Positions 44,209 to 52,976 of a stretch of DNA of 64,000 nucleotides are shown here, in pieces (position 1 is the first letter of the stretch; every line of letters starts with the position of its first letter). The translations under genes and the position numbers were made by a program. The stretch is taken from contig NZ_JAGEMO020000033.1 of NCBI RefSeq assembly GCF_017921975.2, positions 1-64,000 of the forward strand, written 5' to 3'. Source of the DNA: Hymenobacter terricola. GTDB lineage: Bacteria > Bacteroidota > Bacteroidia > Cytophagales > Hymenobacteraceae. The notes beneath the pieces were generated by a model. That model saw only the letters and a list, made by a program, of their open reading frames with translations, did not search any database and was not told the DNA's origin.

Positions 44209-44643
44209 TTATTCGGCCTGCTGGCTTTTTAGCTTGTCCTCGCCACCATACGGGGAGCCCGCCTCGATGTCGCCCCGCAGCCCGCCGTGGTCGTGGGTGC
44301 GGGGGGCACCCGACTGGCGGTCGGTGGGCACTTCGCTGGCTTCCGTACCGAAGCCAGCGCTGCCGGTAATTTCAGCGACTTTGGCCACGTAGCGCCGCTT
44401 GGCTTCCTCTTCGGGCACGCCCTTAAACTGGTCCCACGAATCCCACTGGGCCTGCGACAGGCCGGCGGGGCCACTGGCCTGGTCGGCAGCATCGGGGTCT
44501 ACTTCGTTGGTTTTCATGTTCACATCGCCCTCCGTGGCCTGCTTATAGAGGCCGTAGAGTTCGGTCATGTGCGCGGCTGCGGCATCGCCGGGCAGGTTGT
44601 TTACTTGCTGTGCCGCCGCTTGAAATTGGTCGTTGAGGTTCAT
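44209..44643 (-). CDS. Acyl-CoA-binding protein with C-terminal extension
   Basis: A 144-residue cytoplasmic protein that binds long-chain acyl-CoA. The first 90 residues fit the ACBP family: TELYGLYKQATEGDVN (ligand-binding Tyr and Lys) and WDSWDQFKGVPEEEAKRRYV, the classical signature. The last 50 residues (SEVPTDRQSGAPRTHDHG...) are polar and probably disordered. Start at ATG 44643, where homology begins. Divergent from asnB. Confidence 0.88.
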   Translation of the reverse strand: MNLNDQFQAAAQQVNNLPGDAAAAHMTELYGLYKQATEGDVNMKTNEVDPDAADQASGPAGLSQAQWDSWDQFKGVPEEEAKRRYVAKVAEITGSAGFGTEASEVPTDRQSGAPRTHDHGGLRGDIEAGSPYGGEDKLKSQQAE

Positions 44644-44769
44644 GGGTTGGACAGAATAGATGGGAAATGAAAAAGAGCAGCGAAGGCACTGTGGTGGCCT
44701 TTTGGTAGAAATTGTCGCCATTTGTGCTCTTCGCAATACCACGCGGATGGCCTTTAGGTTGCGGGGTCG

Positions 44770-44777
44770 TACTTTTG
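44770..44777 (+). promoter_or_regulatory. Possible -7 promoter element before asnB
   Basis: TACTTTTG ten bases before the asnB ATG. No TTG at the right distance, so weak. Confidence 0.3.
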
Positions 44778-44786
44778 CGTGCTACT

Positions 44787-46694
44787 ATGTGCGGAATAAC
44801 AGGAGTATTTGCTTTTACGGAAACAGGTCGTCAGTCACTGGCCAACCTGCAAGCGTCTACCGACGCCATCATTCGCCGCGGACCCGACTCCGAGGGCCAT
44901 TACACCTACGATAAAGTAGGGCTGGGCTTTCGTCGGTTGGCTATTCTCGACCTTTCGGCCGATGGCAATCAGCCGATGACCGACGCGTCGGGGCGCTACA
45001 CCATCGTCTTCAACGGCGAGATATTCAACTACCGCGAATTGCGCGAAAAGTTGATAAAGCGCGGCTGTGCATTCCATTCGCAGACTGATACGGAAGTCAT
45101 CCTGCAGCTGTACATCACGGAGGGCCGCAGCTTTATCAAGAAGCTCAACGGCTTTTTCGGGTTTGCCATTTACGACAAGGAAGAGAATTCGCTGTTCATC
45201 GCCCGCGACCGGTATGGCGTGAAGCCGCTCCTTATTTACCGCGACGAAGACAAGCTGTTTTTCGCTTCGGAAATGAAGTCGATGATGGCCCTGGGCGTGC
45301 CGCGCAAGCTCGACTACGTGGCTCTGAGCCAGTATTTGCAGCTGAACTACATCCCCGGCCCGGCCAGTATTTTCAAGGGCGTGAAAAAAATGCTGCCCGG
45401 CCACTACCTCTACATCAAGGACAATAAAGTAGTCGGCAAGGCGTGGTATAAAATCCCCTACGACGCCAAGAAAGTCGCCAAAAACAAGCTCACCTACGAG
45501 CAGCAGCAGCACAAGCTGGTCGACCTGATGGACGGGGCCGTGCAGCGCCGCCTCGTGGCCGACGTGCCGCTCGGCGCCTTCCTCAGCGGCGGCATCGACT
45601 CCAGCGTGATTACCGCTTTGGCCGCTCGCCACACGCCGCACCTCAACACGTTCAGCATCGGCTTCAAAGACGAGCCGTTTTTCGACGAAACCAAGTACGC
45701 CAACCTGGTAGCGGCCCGGCACAAGACCAACCACACCGTCTTCTCGCTGACCAACAACGACCTCTACGAGCACATCCACGACATGCTGGATTACCTCGAC
45801 GAGCCGTTTGCTGACTCCTCGGCCCTGGCCGTGTACATCCTCAGCCAGCGCACCCGCCAGAGCGTGACCGTGGCCCTCAGCGGCGACGGCGCCGACGAGA
45901 TGTTCGGCGGCTACAACAAGCACATGGGCGAGTTCAAGGTGCGGCAGGGCGGCGCCAAGGCCGAAGCCGTAACCGCGCTGGGCTTCCTCTGGGATGCCTT
46001 GCCCAAGTCGCGCAGCGGCTTTTTCGGCAACCGGGTGCGCCAGCTGCAACGCTTCTCACGCGGCATGGTAGCTGGTGTGAAGGACCGGTATTGGGACTGG
46101 GCCAGCTTCGCTTCGGCCGCCGATGCCCGCGACCTTCTCAGCGCCGCCAGCCGCCGCAAAGTGGGCAAGAAGCTGGCCGCCAAGCGCCGCAAGGACATTC
46201 TGGAGCACCTGCACACCGACGGCGACCTCAATGAGGTGCTGCTCACCGATATGACCCTGGTGCTGCCCTACGACATGCTCACGAAAGTGGACATGATGAG
46301 TATGGCCAGCTCGCTGGAAGTACGCACCCCCTTCCTGGATTATAAGGTCGTCGACTTCGCCTTCTCCATTCCCGTGACCAGCAAGGTCGATGCGACGATG
46401 AAGAAGCGCATCGTGCAGGACGCCTTCCGCTCCGAGCTGCCCGTCGAGCTCTACGACCGCCCCAAGCACGGTTTCGAGGTGCCTTTGCTGAAGTGGATGC
46501 GCGGCGAGCTGCGGTCCCTCATCGAAGAAGACCTGTTGCGCGACGAGTTTATCGAAAGCCAGGGAATTTTTGATGTTGAAGCCATTCGGGCGCTTAAGGC
46601 CCAGCTTTTCTCGCGCAGCCCCGGCGACGTGCATGCCCGTATCTGGGGCCTCATCGTGTTCCAGACGTGGTGGAAGCAGTATATGAATAGCTAA
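44787..46694 (+). CDS. asnB: Asparagine synthase-like glutamine amidotransferase
   Basis: A 635-residue enzyme with an N-terminal class II glutaminase domain, its nucleophile being Cys2 after Met removal (MCGITGVFAF), with IIRRGPDSEG and VFNGEIFNYREL. The C-terminal AsnB-type synthetase domain has the ATP-binding SGGIDSSVITAL and the later GDGADEMFGGY. AsnB paralogues at the head of polysaccharide loci often amidate uronic acids instead of aspartate; the neighbouring ugd makes UDP-glucuronate. Which acceptor is used cannot be read here. It is the first gene of the polysaccharide region. Confidence 0.88.
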   Translation: MCGITGVFAFTETGRQSLANLQASTDAIIRRGPDSEGHYTYDKVGLGFRRLAILDLSADGNQPMTDASGRYTIVFNGEIFNYRELREKLIKRGCAFHSQTDTEVILQLYITEGRSFIKKLNGFFGFAIYDKEENSLFIARDRYGVKPLLIYRDEDKLFFASEMKSMMALGVPRKLDYVALSQYLQLNYIPGPASIFKGVKKMLPGHYLYIKDNKVVGKAWYKIPYDAKKVAKNKLTYEQQQHKLVDLMDGAVQRRLVADVPLGAFLSGGIDSSVITALAARHTPHLNTFSIGFKDEPFFDETKYANLVAARHKTNHTVFSLTNNDLYEHIHDMLDYLDEPFADSSALAVYILSQRTRQSVTVALSGDGADEMFGGYNKHMGEFKVRQGGAKAEAVTALGFLWDALPKSRSGFFGNRVRQLQRFSRGMVAGVKDRYWDWASFASAADARDLLSAASRRKVGKKLAAKRRKDILEHLHTDGDLNEVLLTDMTLVLPYDMLTKVDMMSMASSLEVRTPFLDYKVVDFAFSIPVTSKVDATMKKRIVQDAFRSELPVELYDRPKHGFEVPLLKWMRGELRSLIEEDLLRDEFIESQGIFDVEAIRALKAQLFSRSPGDVHARIWGLIVFQTWWKQYMNS

Positions 46695-46733
46695 TTATCA
46701 TGTTAGCAGAACCAACGGAAGGGCGATAAAGCT

Positions 46734-46741
46734 ACCTTTGC
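46734..46741 (+). promoter_or_regulatory. Possible -7 promoter element before ugd
   Basis: TACCTTTG 38 bases before the ugd ATG; the -33 part is not clear. Confidence 0.35.
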
Positions 46742-46779
46742 CCGGTTGACACCAGGTTTATTTCCAATAAAATCTTCGT

Positions 46780-48123
46780 ATGAAAATAGCAGTAGTAGGC
46801 ACCGGCTACGTTGGTTTGGTTACGGGTACGTGCTTTGCCGAGGTCGGCATCGACGTAACGTGCATCGACATCGACCAGAAAAAAATTGACAACCTGCACG
46901 CGGGAATCCTGCCCATCTATGAGCCCGGGCTGGAGGAAATGGTGAGCCGCAACGTAGAAAAGGGCCGCTTGCATTTCTCCACCAACCTGGCCGAAAGCAT
47001 CAAAGACTGCGACGTTGCGTTCATTGCCGTGGGCACGCCGCCCGGCGAAGACGGCTCGGCCGACCTGAAATACGTGCTGGCCGTAGCTCGTGGCATCGGC
47101 GAGCACATGAATGCCTACGGCGTCATCGTGACCAAAAGCACCGTGCCCGTGGGCACCGCCTCCAAAGTGCGCGCCGAAATTGAGAAGGCCTTGGCCAAGC
47201 GTGGGGACGACATCGAGTTCGACGTTGCTTCTAACCCCGAGTTCCTGAAGGAAGGCGCTGCCATTGATGACTTCCTCAAGCCCGACCGCATTGTGGTAGG
47301 CATTGCATCCGACCGCGCCGAAGAGGTGATGCGCCGGCTCTACAAGCCCTTCCTGCTCAACGGCCACCCGATTATCTTCATGGATATTCCGTCGGCGGAG
47401 ATGACTAAATACGCGGCCAATTCCATGTTGGCGACGAAAATCAGCTTCATGAACGACGTGGCCAACCTCTGCGAAATCATGGGGGCCGACGTGAATATGG
47501 TGCGCCGCGGCATTGGCTCCGATGCGCGCATCGGCACCAAGTTTATCTATCCCGGCATTGGCTACGGCGGCTCCTGCTTCCCCAAGGACGTGAAGGCGCT
47601 GATTAAAACCGCCCAGGAAAACGGTTACGACATGCAGGTGCTGCGCGCCGTGGAAAGCGTGAACGAGGACCAGAAGTCGGTGCTTTTCGACAAAGTGAGC
47701 CGGCATTTCGGTGGCGAACTGCGCGGTCTGAAAATAGCCTTGTGGGGCCTGTCCTTCAAACCCAAAACCGACGACATGCGCGAGGCGCCGTCGCTGGTTA
47801 TCATCGAGAAGCTGCTGGCGGCCGGGTGCACCGTAACGGCCTACGACCCCGTGGCTATGCCCGAAGCCCGGCATTCCCTCGGTGACACCATTACCTATGC
47901 CAAAGACGAATTCGCGGCCCTGATTGATGCTGATGCACTTCTGGTAGTGACGGAGTGGCCTGATTTCCGCGCCCCGAACTTTGAAGTGGTGGCGCGCCTG
48001 ATGAAGCAGAAAGCTATTTTTGATGGCCGTAACATCTACGAAGCCAAGGAATTGCAGGAGCTCGGCTTTGCTTACCACTGCATTGGGGTAAAAACCGAGC
48101 ACAAAGAGCCGGCGGTTTCCTAA
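46780..48123 (+). CDS. ugd: UDP-glucose 6-dehydrogenase
   Basis: Oxidises UDP-glucose to UDP-glucuronate with two NAD. It has 447 residues. NAD-binding start VVGTGYVGLVTGTCFAEVG, the middle segment EMTKYAANSMLATKISFMND, the catalytic cysteine loop YGGSCFPKDVKAL, and the C-terminal domain SFKPKTDDMREAPS. Its product feeds the UXS-type decarboxylase encoded next, and could also be used as a uronic acid. Length is normal. Confidence 0.95.
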   Translation: MKIAVVGTGYVGLVTGTCFAEVGIDVTCIDIDQKKIDNLHAGILPIYEPGLEEMVSRNVEKGRLHFSTNLAESIKDCDVAFIAVGTPPGEDGSADLKYVLAVARGIGEHMNAYGVIVTKSTVPVGTASKVRAEIEKALAKRGDDIEFDVASNPEFLKEGAAIDDFLKPDRIVVGIASDRAEEVMRRLYKPFLLNGHPIIFMDIPSAEMTKYAANSMLATKISFMNDVANLCEIMGADVNMVRRGIGSDARIGTKFIYPGIGYGGSCFPKDVKALIKTAQENGYDMQVLRAVESVNEDQKSVLFDKVSRHFGGELRGLKIALWGLSFKPKTDDMREAPSLVIIEKLLAAGCTVTAYDPVAMPEARHSLGDTITYAKDEFAALIDADALLVVTEWPDFRAPNFEVVARLMKQKAIFDGRNIYEAKELQELGFAYHCIGVKTEHKEPAVS

Positions 48124-48205
48124 GAATGGAAAATTAAGAACGTCATGCTTTGTCCGGCGCCCGCTGGCAGAAGCCTGGCGTTCCATCAGCATTACCAACG
48201 ACTAT

Positions 48206-49162
48206 ATGACCAACATGTCCGAAGAAAAAAAACGCGTCCTTATCACCGGTGGGGCCGGGTTTCTGGGTTCCCACCTCTGCGACCGGTTCCTGGCCGAAGG
48301 CTACCACGTCATTGCGATGGACAACCTGATTACGGGGTCGCTCCAGAATATTGAGCACTTATTTGGTAAAGAAGACTTTGAGTTTCATCACGCCGATGTG
48401 AGCAAGTTCGTCTTCGTGCCCGGCAAGCTTGATTATATCCTGCACTTCGCCTCGCCCGCCTCGCCGATTGACTACCTCAAAATTCCGATTCAAACCCTAA
48501 AAGTGGGTTCGCTCGGCACGCACAACCTGCTGGGCCTGGCCCGCGTGAAGGGCGCCCGCATGCTGATTGCCAGCACCTCAGAGGTGTACGGCGACCCCGA
48601 AATCCATCCTCAGGTAGAAGAATATTTCGGCAACGTGAACCCCGTGGGCCCGCGTGGTTGCTACGACGAGGCCAAGCGTTTCCAGGAGGCCATTACCATG
48701 GCTTACCACAACCACCACGGCCTGGAAACGCGCATCATTCGCATCTTCAACACCTACGGTCCGCGCATGCGGCTCGATGACGGCCGCGTGCTGCCCGCTT
48801 TCCTCTCGCAGGCCCTGCGTGGTGAGAACCTGACCGTGTTCGGCGACGGCTCCCAGACCCGTTCGTTCTGTTACGTCGATGATTTGGTGGAAGGCATTTA
48901 CCGGTTGCTGCTCAGCGACTACCACTTGCCGGTCAACATTGGCAACCCGTCGGAAATCACCATCAAGGAGTTTGGCGAAGAAATTGCCCGCCTCACCGGC
49001 GTCGAATTCACGCCCACGTACCAGGCCCTGCCCGAAAACGACCCCCTGAAGCGCCGGCCCGACATCACCAAAGCCAAGGAAATCCTGGGTTGGGAGCCCA
49101 AAGTGGACCGCGCCGAAGGCCTGCGCCGGACGCTCGAGTATTTCAAGGAACACGTTAAATAA
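48206..49162 (+). CDS. uxs: UDP-glucuronate decarboxylase (UDP-xylose synthase), SDR family
   Basis: Converts UDP-glucuronate to UDP-xylose. It has 318 residues. NAD-binding GGAGFLGSHLCDRF, the active-site stretch ASTSEVYGDPEIHPQ, the catalytic Tyr-Lys in GCYDEAKRF, and the family marks FNTYGPRMRLDDGRV and GDGSQTRSFCYVDDLV. It is a close functional partner of ugd upstream. A near-identical motif set in dTDP-glucose dehydratases is excluded by RPDITKAKEILGWEPKV and by length. Start at 48206, or the ATG three codons later. Confidence 0.92.
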   Translation: MTNMSEEKKRVLITGGAGFLGSHLCDRFLAEGYHVIAMDNLITGSLQNIEHLFGKEDFEFHHADVSKFVFVPGKLDYILHFASPASPIDYLKIPIQTLKVGSLGTHNLLGLARVKGARMLIASTSEVYGDPEIHPQVEEYFGNVNPVGPRGCYDEAKRFQEAITMAYHNHHGLETRIIRIFNTYGPRMRLDDGRVLPAFLSQALRGENLTVFGDGSQTRSFCYVDDLVEGIYRLLLSDYHLPVNIGNPSEITIKEFGEEIARLTGVEFTPTYQALPENDPLKRRPDITKAKEILGWEPKVDRAEGLRRTLEYFKEHVK

Positions 49163-49165
49163 GGT

Positions 49166-49270
49166 CAGTGAGCAGTTAATAGTGGACAGTTAACAATTGG
49201 TCTTTCGCATTAATAGCTGCTCACTGCTCATTGTTAACTGCTCATTGTTAACTGCTCATTGTTAACTGAT
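49166..49270. repeat. Inverted repeat plus three tandem 14-base units
   Basis: GTCAGTGAGCAGTTAATAGT on the left faces CTGCTCACTGCTCATTGTTAAC on the right. The word CTGCTCATTGTTAA is repeated three times in tandem (about 49225-49268). It ends four bases before the fdtA ATG and so sits in its leader. Confidence 0.85.
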
Positions 49271-49273
49271 AAA

Positions 49274-49696
49274 ATGATTGATTATCCGGCCCCGTATCTT
49301 ATTCAGTTTCCAAAGCTGGGGGCTCCGGATATCGGTTACATCTCCGTTGGTGAAAATGCCAAAGACCCGCTGCCGTTTCCGGTGCAGCGGGTCTTTTGGA
49401 CTTATTACACGCCCGAAAGCATTGTGCGCGGCCGGCATGCCCACCAGTGTATGGAGCAGGTGCTGATTGCTGCCGCCGGGCGCATCATCGTTACCACGGA
49501 GCTGGCCAATGGCGACATCCAGATTTTTAGGCTGGAAGACCCTTCCGTGGGGCTCTACATCCCGCCCAGTGCGTGGCACACCATGCAGTATTCGCACACG
49601 GCCGTGCAGCTGATTCTGGCTTCCCAGCCCTACGACGAGGGTGATTATATCCGTGATTACGAAGCATTTCGGCAGCGATGGGCACCGAAAGCCTGA
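49274..49696 (+). CDS. fdtA: dTDP-4-keto-6-deoxyglucose 3,4-ketoisomerase (WxcM/FdtA-like)
   Basis: A 140-residue single-cupin sugar isomerase that moves the keto group from C4 to C3, making the substrate for the aminotransferase at 50650. Seen: LPFPVQRVFWTYYTP, the histidine pair in RGRHAHQCMEQVLI, and PPSAWHTMQYS. The ATG at 49274 is chosen because the upstream TTG is part of the repeat. Its substrate would need RmlA and RmlB, which are not in this window. The choice between the fucose- and quinovose-type product (FdtA versus QdtA) cannot be made by eye. Confidence 0.8.
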   Translation: MIDYPAPYLIQFPKLGAPDIGYISVGENAKDPLPFPVQRVFWTYYTPESIVRGRHAHQCMEQVLIAAAGRIIVTTELANGDIQIFRLEDPSVGLYIPPSAWHTMQYSHTAVQLILASQPYDEGDYIRDYEAFRQRWAPKA

Positions 49697-50640
49697 GCCC
49701 ATTGGTGGCGGCCCGCGCGGCGGAGCTGGCCTATTATTCGCCGTATTATTTTCTGCGGCAATTCTCTGGCGAGCTTCAGCAGGCCTTGTTTGGGACGGGC
49801 ACGGCCACCCGCTGGGGCCAGGAAGCGGGCACCAAAACGTACCGTACAACTGGTGAGAAACCGGGGGCGGATGTGTACTGGCTGCTGCGCTCCCTTCCCT
49901 GGGATTCCGACTACTTTGGGCTACCCACGTTTCGCCTGTTCACCGGCTTGTTCGCTGCCCAGGTCACGGCGGCCGAATTAGTGACGGCGGCCCACGCGCT
50001 GCGCCAGCATCTGGCCGAGCGCAACGGCACTTTCTACGCCTTCAGCATCGTGCCGGCCGAGGACGTGCGGCTTCTGCAAGGCCTCACTGCCGCCGGCTGG
50101 CAATTGGTGGAAACCCGGCTCACGTATTACCGCGACCATTTGGAGGATTTTACTTATCCTCGGCATACAGTGCGGGCCGCGACTTTGGGGGAGGCGGCCC
50201 ATATTGGCCGGATTGCGGCGGCGGCTCGCAATCCTTACGACCGGATTCATGCCGATAACTGGTTTAGCGAAGCCCAGGCCGATGGCTACTCGGCGCGGTA
50301 TGCGGAGAACGCCGTGACGGGTGACCTGGCAGCTACCGTGCTGGTACCCAACGTGCCCGGCTTGCCCGTTGACTCTTTTCTGGCTATTAGCGACCTCGAA
50401 ATCGACGCGTCCGCCTTGGGCACGCGGCTGTCGCGGGTTTTGCTCACGGCAGTGGGCCCGGCCAACCGCGGGTGGCACGCAAAGCTGGTAGCCGAAACCC
50501 TGCACCGCGCCCACGCGCTGGGCCACGAAGCCGTGGTGATGACCACCCAGGCCACCAACCACGCCGTGTTTCGGACGTGTGAGAAGCTGGGCTTCCGGCT
50601 TGGGGCCACCAGCCATGTACTGGCTTGCAATTGCCGTTAA
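49678..50640 (+). CDS. GNAT-family N-acetyltransferase, probably for an amino sugar
   Basis: A 320-residue protein with a GNAT fold in the second half (LAISDLEIDASALGTRLS, acetyl-CoA loop PANRGWHAKLVAETL, then TNHAVFRTCEKLGFR). The first half with LPWDSDYFGLPTFRL resembles WecD-type sugar-nucleotide acetyltransferases. It overlaps fdtA by 19 bases and lies between it and fdtB, so it is the best candidate to acetylate the 3-amino sugar nucleotide. The usual FdtC/QdtC is a hexapeptide-repeat protein, so this would be a different solution. Confidence 0.7.
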   Translation: MGTESLSPLVAARAAELAYYSPYYFLRQFSGELQQALFGTGTATRWGQEAGTKTYRTTGEKPGADVYWLLRSLPWDSDYFGLPTFRLFTGLFAAQVTAAELVTAAHALRQHLAERNGTFYAFSIVPAEDVRLLQGLTAAGWQLVETRLTYYRDHLEDFTYPRHTVRAATLGEAAHIGRIAAAARNPYDRIHADNWFSEAQADGYSARYAENAVTGDLAATVLVPNVPGLPVDSFLAISDLEIDASALGTRLSRVLLTAVGPANRGWHAKLVAETLHRAHALGHEAVVMTTQATNHAVFRTCEKLGFRLGATSHVLACNCR

Positions 50641-50649
50641 CTTTACCGC

Positions 50650-51747
50650 ATGGAAGTTCCGTTCCTTTCATTCGCGCCCCAGCACGCTCCTTTGCGCGCT
50701 GCCCTCACGGATGCCTTCACCCGCGTAGTCGATTCGTATTGGTACGTGCTAGGGGAGGAGGTGCGGCAATTTGAGCAGGAATACGCAGCCTTCAATCAGG
50801 TGGCGCACACCGTGGGGGTGGCCAATGGGCTCGACGCGCTGGTCCTGGCGTTGCGTGCTTTGGCTATCGGCCCCGGCGACGAGGTAATCGTGCCTTCCAA
50901 TACCTACATTGCCACCTGGCTGGCCGTGACGCAGGTAGGAGCCGTGCCCGTGCCGGTGGAGCCCGACCCTGCCACCAGCAACCTCGACCCCGCGCGCATA
51001 GCAGCGGCGCTTACCTCGCGTACCCGCGCCATCGTGCCGGTGCATCTTTATGGCCAGGCCTGCCGCATGCCGGAAATCATGGCGCTGGCAACGGAGCATG
51101 GTCTTTTTGTGGTCGAAGACAATGCCCAGGCGCAGGGCGCCGCGTTCGCCGGCCAGCGCACGGGCAGTTTTGGCCATATCAACGCCACCAGCTTTTATCC
51201 GGGCAAAAACCTGGGGGCCCTCGGCGATGCCGGCGCCGTGACTACCAACGACGATAACCTGGCCCAGCAAGTGCGGGTGCTGCGCAACTACGGCTCGCAG
51301 CAAAAATATTACAACGAAGTAATCGGTTACAACTCCCGCCTCGATGAGCTGCAAGCCGCCGTGCTGCGCGTAAAGCTCCCCGAACTGCCCACCTGGACGC
51401 GCCAGCGCCAGCAAATAGCAGCCTGGTACGGCCAGCACCTCGCCGGTATTGCCGGCCTGCGCCTGCCCGCCGTGGCCGAAGGCGCCACTAACGTCTATCA
51501 CCTCTATGTGGTGCACACGCCCCACCGCGCCGCCTTGCAGCAGCACCTCACGGCCCAGGGCATCGGCACGCTCATCCACTATCCCGTGCCGCCGCACCGG
51601 CAGCAAGCCTACCAGCAACTGCAACTGCCCGCGGGCAGTTTCCCCATTGCCGAAGAGCTGGCAGCCACTTGCCTGAGCCTCCCCATCTGGCCCGGCATGA
51701 CCGAAGCTCATGTTGCGACCGTGGCGGCGGCCATTCGCAGTCGTTAG
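50650..51747 (+). CDS. fdtB: DegT/DnrJ/EryC1 aminotransferase (FdtB/QdtB-like)
   Basis: PLP-dependent sugar aminotransferase, 365 residues. It transfers an amino group to the 3-keto sugar made by FdtA. Seen: VPFLSFAPQHAPLR at the start, NGLDALVLALRAL, VPVHLYGQACRMPEI, the Asp-Asn loop VVEDNAQAQGA, the PLP lysine in ATSFYPGKNLGALGDAG, and YNSRLDELQAAVLR. Placed nine bases after the acetyltransferase gene in the same direction. The amino position (C3) is inferred from the fdtA neighbour. Confidence 0.85.
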   Translation: MEVPFLSFAPQHAPLRAALTDAFTRVVDSYWYVLGEEVRQFEQEYAAFNQVAHTVGVANGLDALVLALRALAIGPGDEVIVPSNTYIATWLAVTQVGAVPVPVEPDPATSNLDPARIAAALTSRTRAIVPVHLYGQACRMPEIMALATEHGLFVVEDNAQAQGAAFAGQRTGSFGHINATSFYPGKNLGALGDAGAVTTNDDNLAQQVRVLRNYGSQQKYYNEVIGYNSRLDELQAAVLRVKLPELPTWTRQRQQIAAWYGQHLAGIAGLRLPAVAEGATNVYHLYVVHTPHRAALQQHLTAQGIGTLIHYPVPPHRQQAYQQLQLPAGSFPIAEELAATCLSLPIWPGMTEAHVATVAAAIRSR

Positions 51748-51786
51748 CAGTGGATAGTTGAAAACTGCTAACGTATAATTGCTCCC

Positions 51787-52734
51787 ATGCCCAAGCTCTC
51801 CGTCATCATTCCCTGCTACTTCAACGAGGAGAATATTCCCGTAACGACCCAGGAGCTGGTGGCGAACGAAGCGAATTTTCCGCCCGAAGTCACCTTTGAG
51901 TACGTGTTTGTGAATGATGGCTCGGGCGATGACACGCTGGGGGCCCTGCGCCGAGCGCAGGCCACCTACCCCAGCCGCATTCGCATCATCGATTTGGCCG
52001 GCAACGTGGGTTCCTACAATGCCATCGTGGCCGGCATAGCCCATGCTACCGGCGACTGCCTGGCCGTTATCACCGCCGACCTGCAGGACCCTCCCGAGCT
52101 GATGGCCCAGATGTACGGCCACTGGCAACAGGGCTTCAAGCTGGTGCTCGGCAACCGACAGGACCGGGAAGAAACCGGCTTTCTGGAAACCATGGCTAAG
52201 GTATTTCACTGGTTGATGAAGAACCTGGCCCTGCGTAACATCCCCGACGGCGGCTTCGATTTCGTCTTTTTTGACCGCCAGGTGGCTACCGAGGTGCTCA
52301 ACATCCACGAGCGCAACTCCAACGTGTTCTACCTCATGGTGTGGCTGGGATTTCCCTACGTCAGCATTCCCTACGTGCGCCGCAAGCGCCAGATTGGCCA
52401 GTCCCGCTGGACGCTTTCTAAAAAAATAAAGTTGTTCATCGATTCGCTGATGGCCTTTTCATTCGTGCCCATTCGCGCCATATCCGTGCTGGGCCTGGGC
52501 CTGGGGGCCATTGCGTTGGTCTATGGCCTGTACGTCATCATTCTTAAAATCATTGCCCCCAACGAGCCCGCCGGCTGGACCACGCTCATGGTGGTGCTGC
52601 TGTTCGTCTCCGCGTTTCAAATGATAGCGCTGGGGGTGATTGGCGAATACGTCTGGCGCGGGCTGGACGCGGCCCGTAACCGACCTTTGTACGTCATCAA
52701 CAAAATTTACGAAGAGTCATTGCCGGGAAAATAG
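51787..52734 (+). CDS. Family 2 glycosyltransferase, polyprenyl-phosphate sugar type
   Basis: A 315-residue membrane glycosyltransferase. GT2 fold with SVIIPCYFNEENIPV, VFVNDGSGDDTLG and the metal-binding ITADLQDPPEL. The last third has two membrane helices (FVPIRAISVLGLGLGAIALVYG and LMVVLLFVSAFQMIALGVIGEY), as in DPM1/ArnC/GtrB enzymes that load a sugar on undecaprenyl phosphate. The sugar is unknown. It follows the fdt genes by 39 bases. The next 242 bases (52735-52976) are AT-rich and hold no gene. Confidence 0.88.
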   Translation: MPKLSVIIPCYFNEENIPVTTQELVANEANFPPEVTFEYVFVNDGSGDDTLGALRRAQATYPSRIRIIDLAGNVGSYNAIVAGIAHATGDCLAVITADLQDPPELMAQMYGHWQQGFKLVLGNRQDREETGFLETMAKVFHWLMKNLALRNIPDGGFDFVFFDRQVATEVLNIHERNSNVFYLMVWLGFPYVSIPYVRRKRQIGQSRWTLSKKIKLFIDSLMAFSFVPIRAISVLGLGLGAIALVYGLYVIILKIIAPNEPAGWTTLMVVLLFVSAFQMIALGVIGEYVWRGLDAARNRPLYVINKIYEESLPGK

Positions 52735-52976
52735 CAACCCGTATTAGATTTGGAAAATTTTTAATATAAAAATTAATATTTATTATTGCTGTAAATTTCG
52801 GCCATCGCCAATGCCTGAAGTGCAACAAATAGGCGGGCTTGAATTATTTTAGCCAAAATATCATCGATTGATTGCTGGCGCACGTTCGCGATGCGTTGCC
52901 GCTGGTGTCGACGGCTCATTACATGCATTAGAATTCTTTTGCTTGAAAATCAGAAACATTCTTACCACAAAAACAT

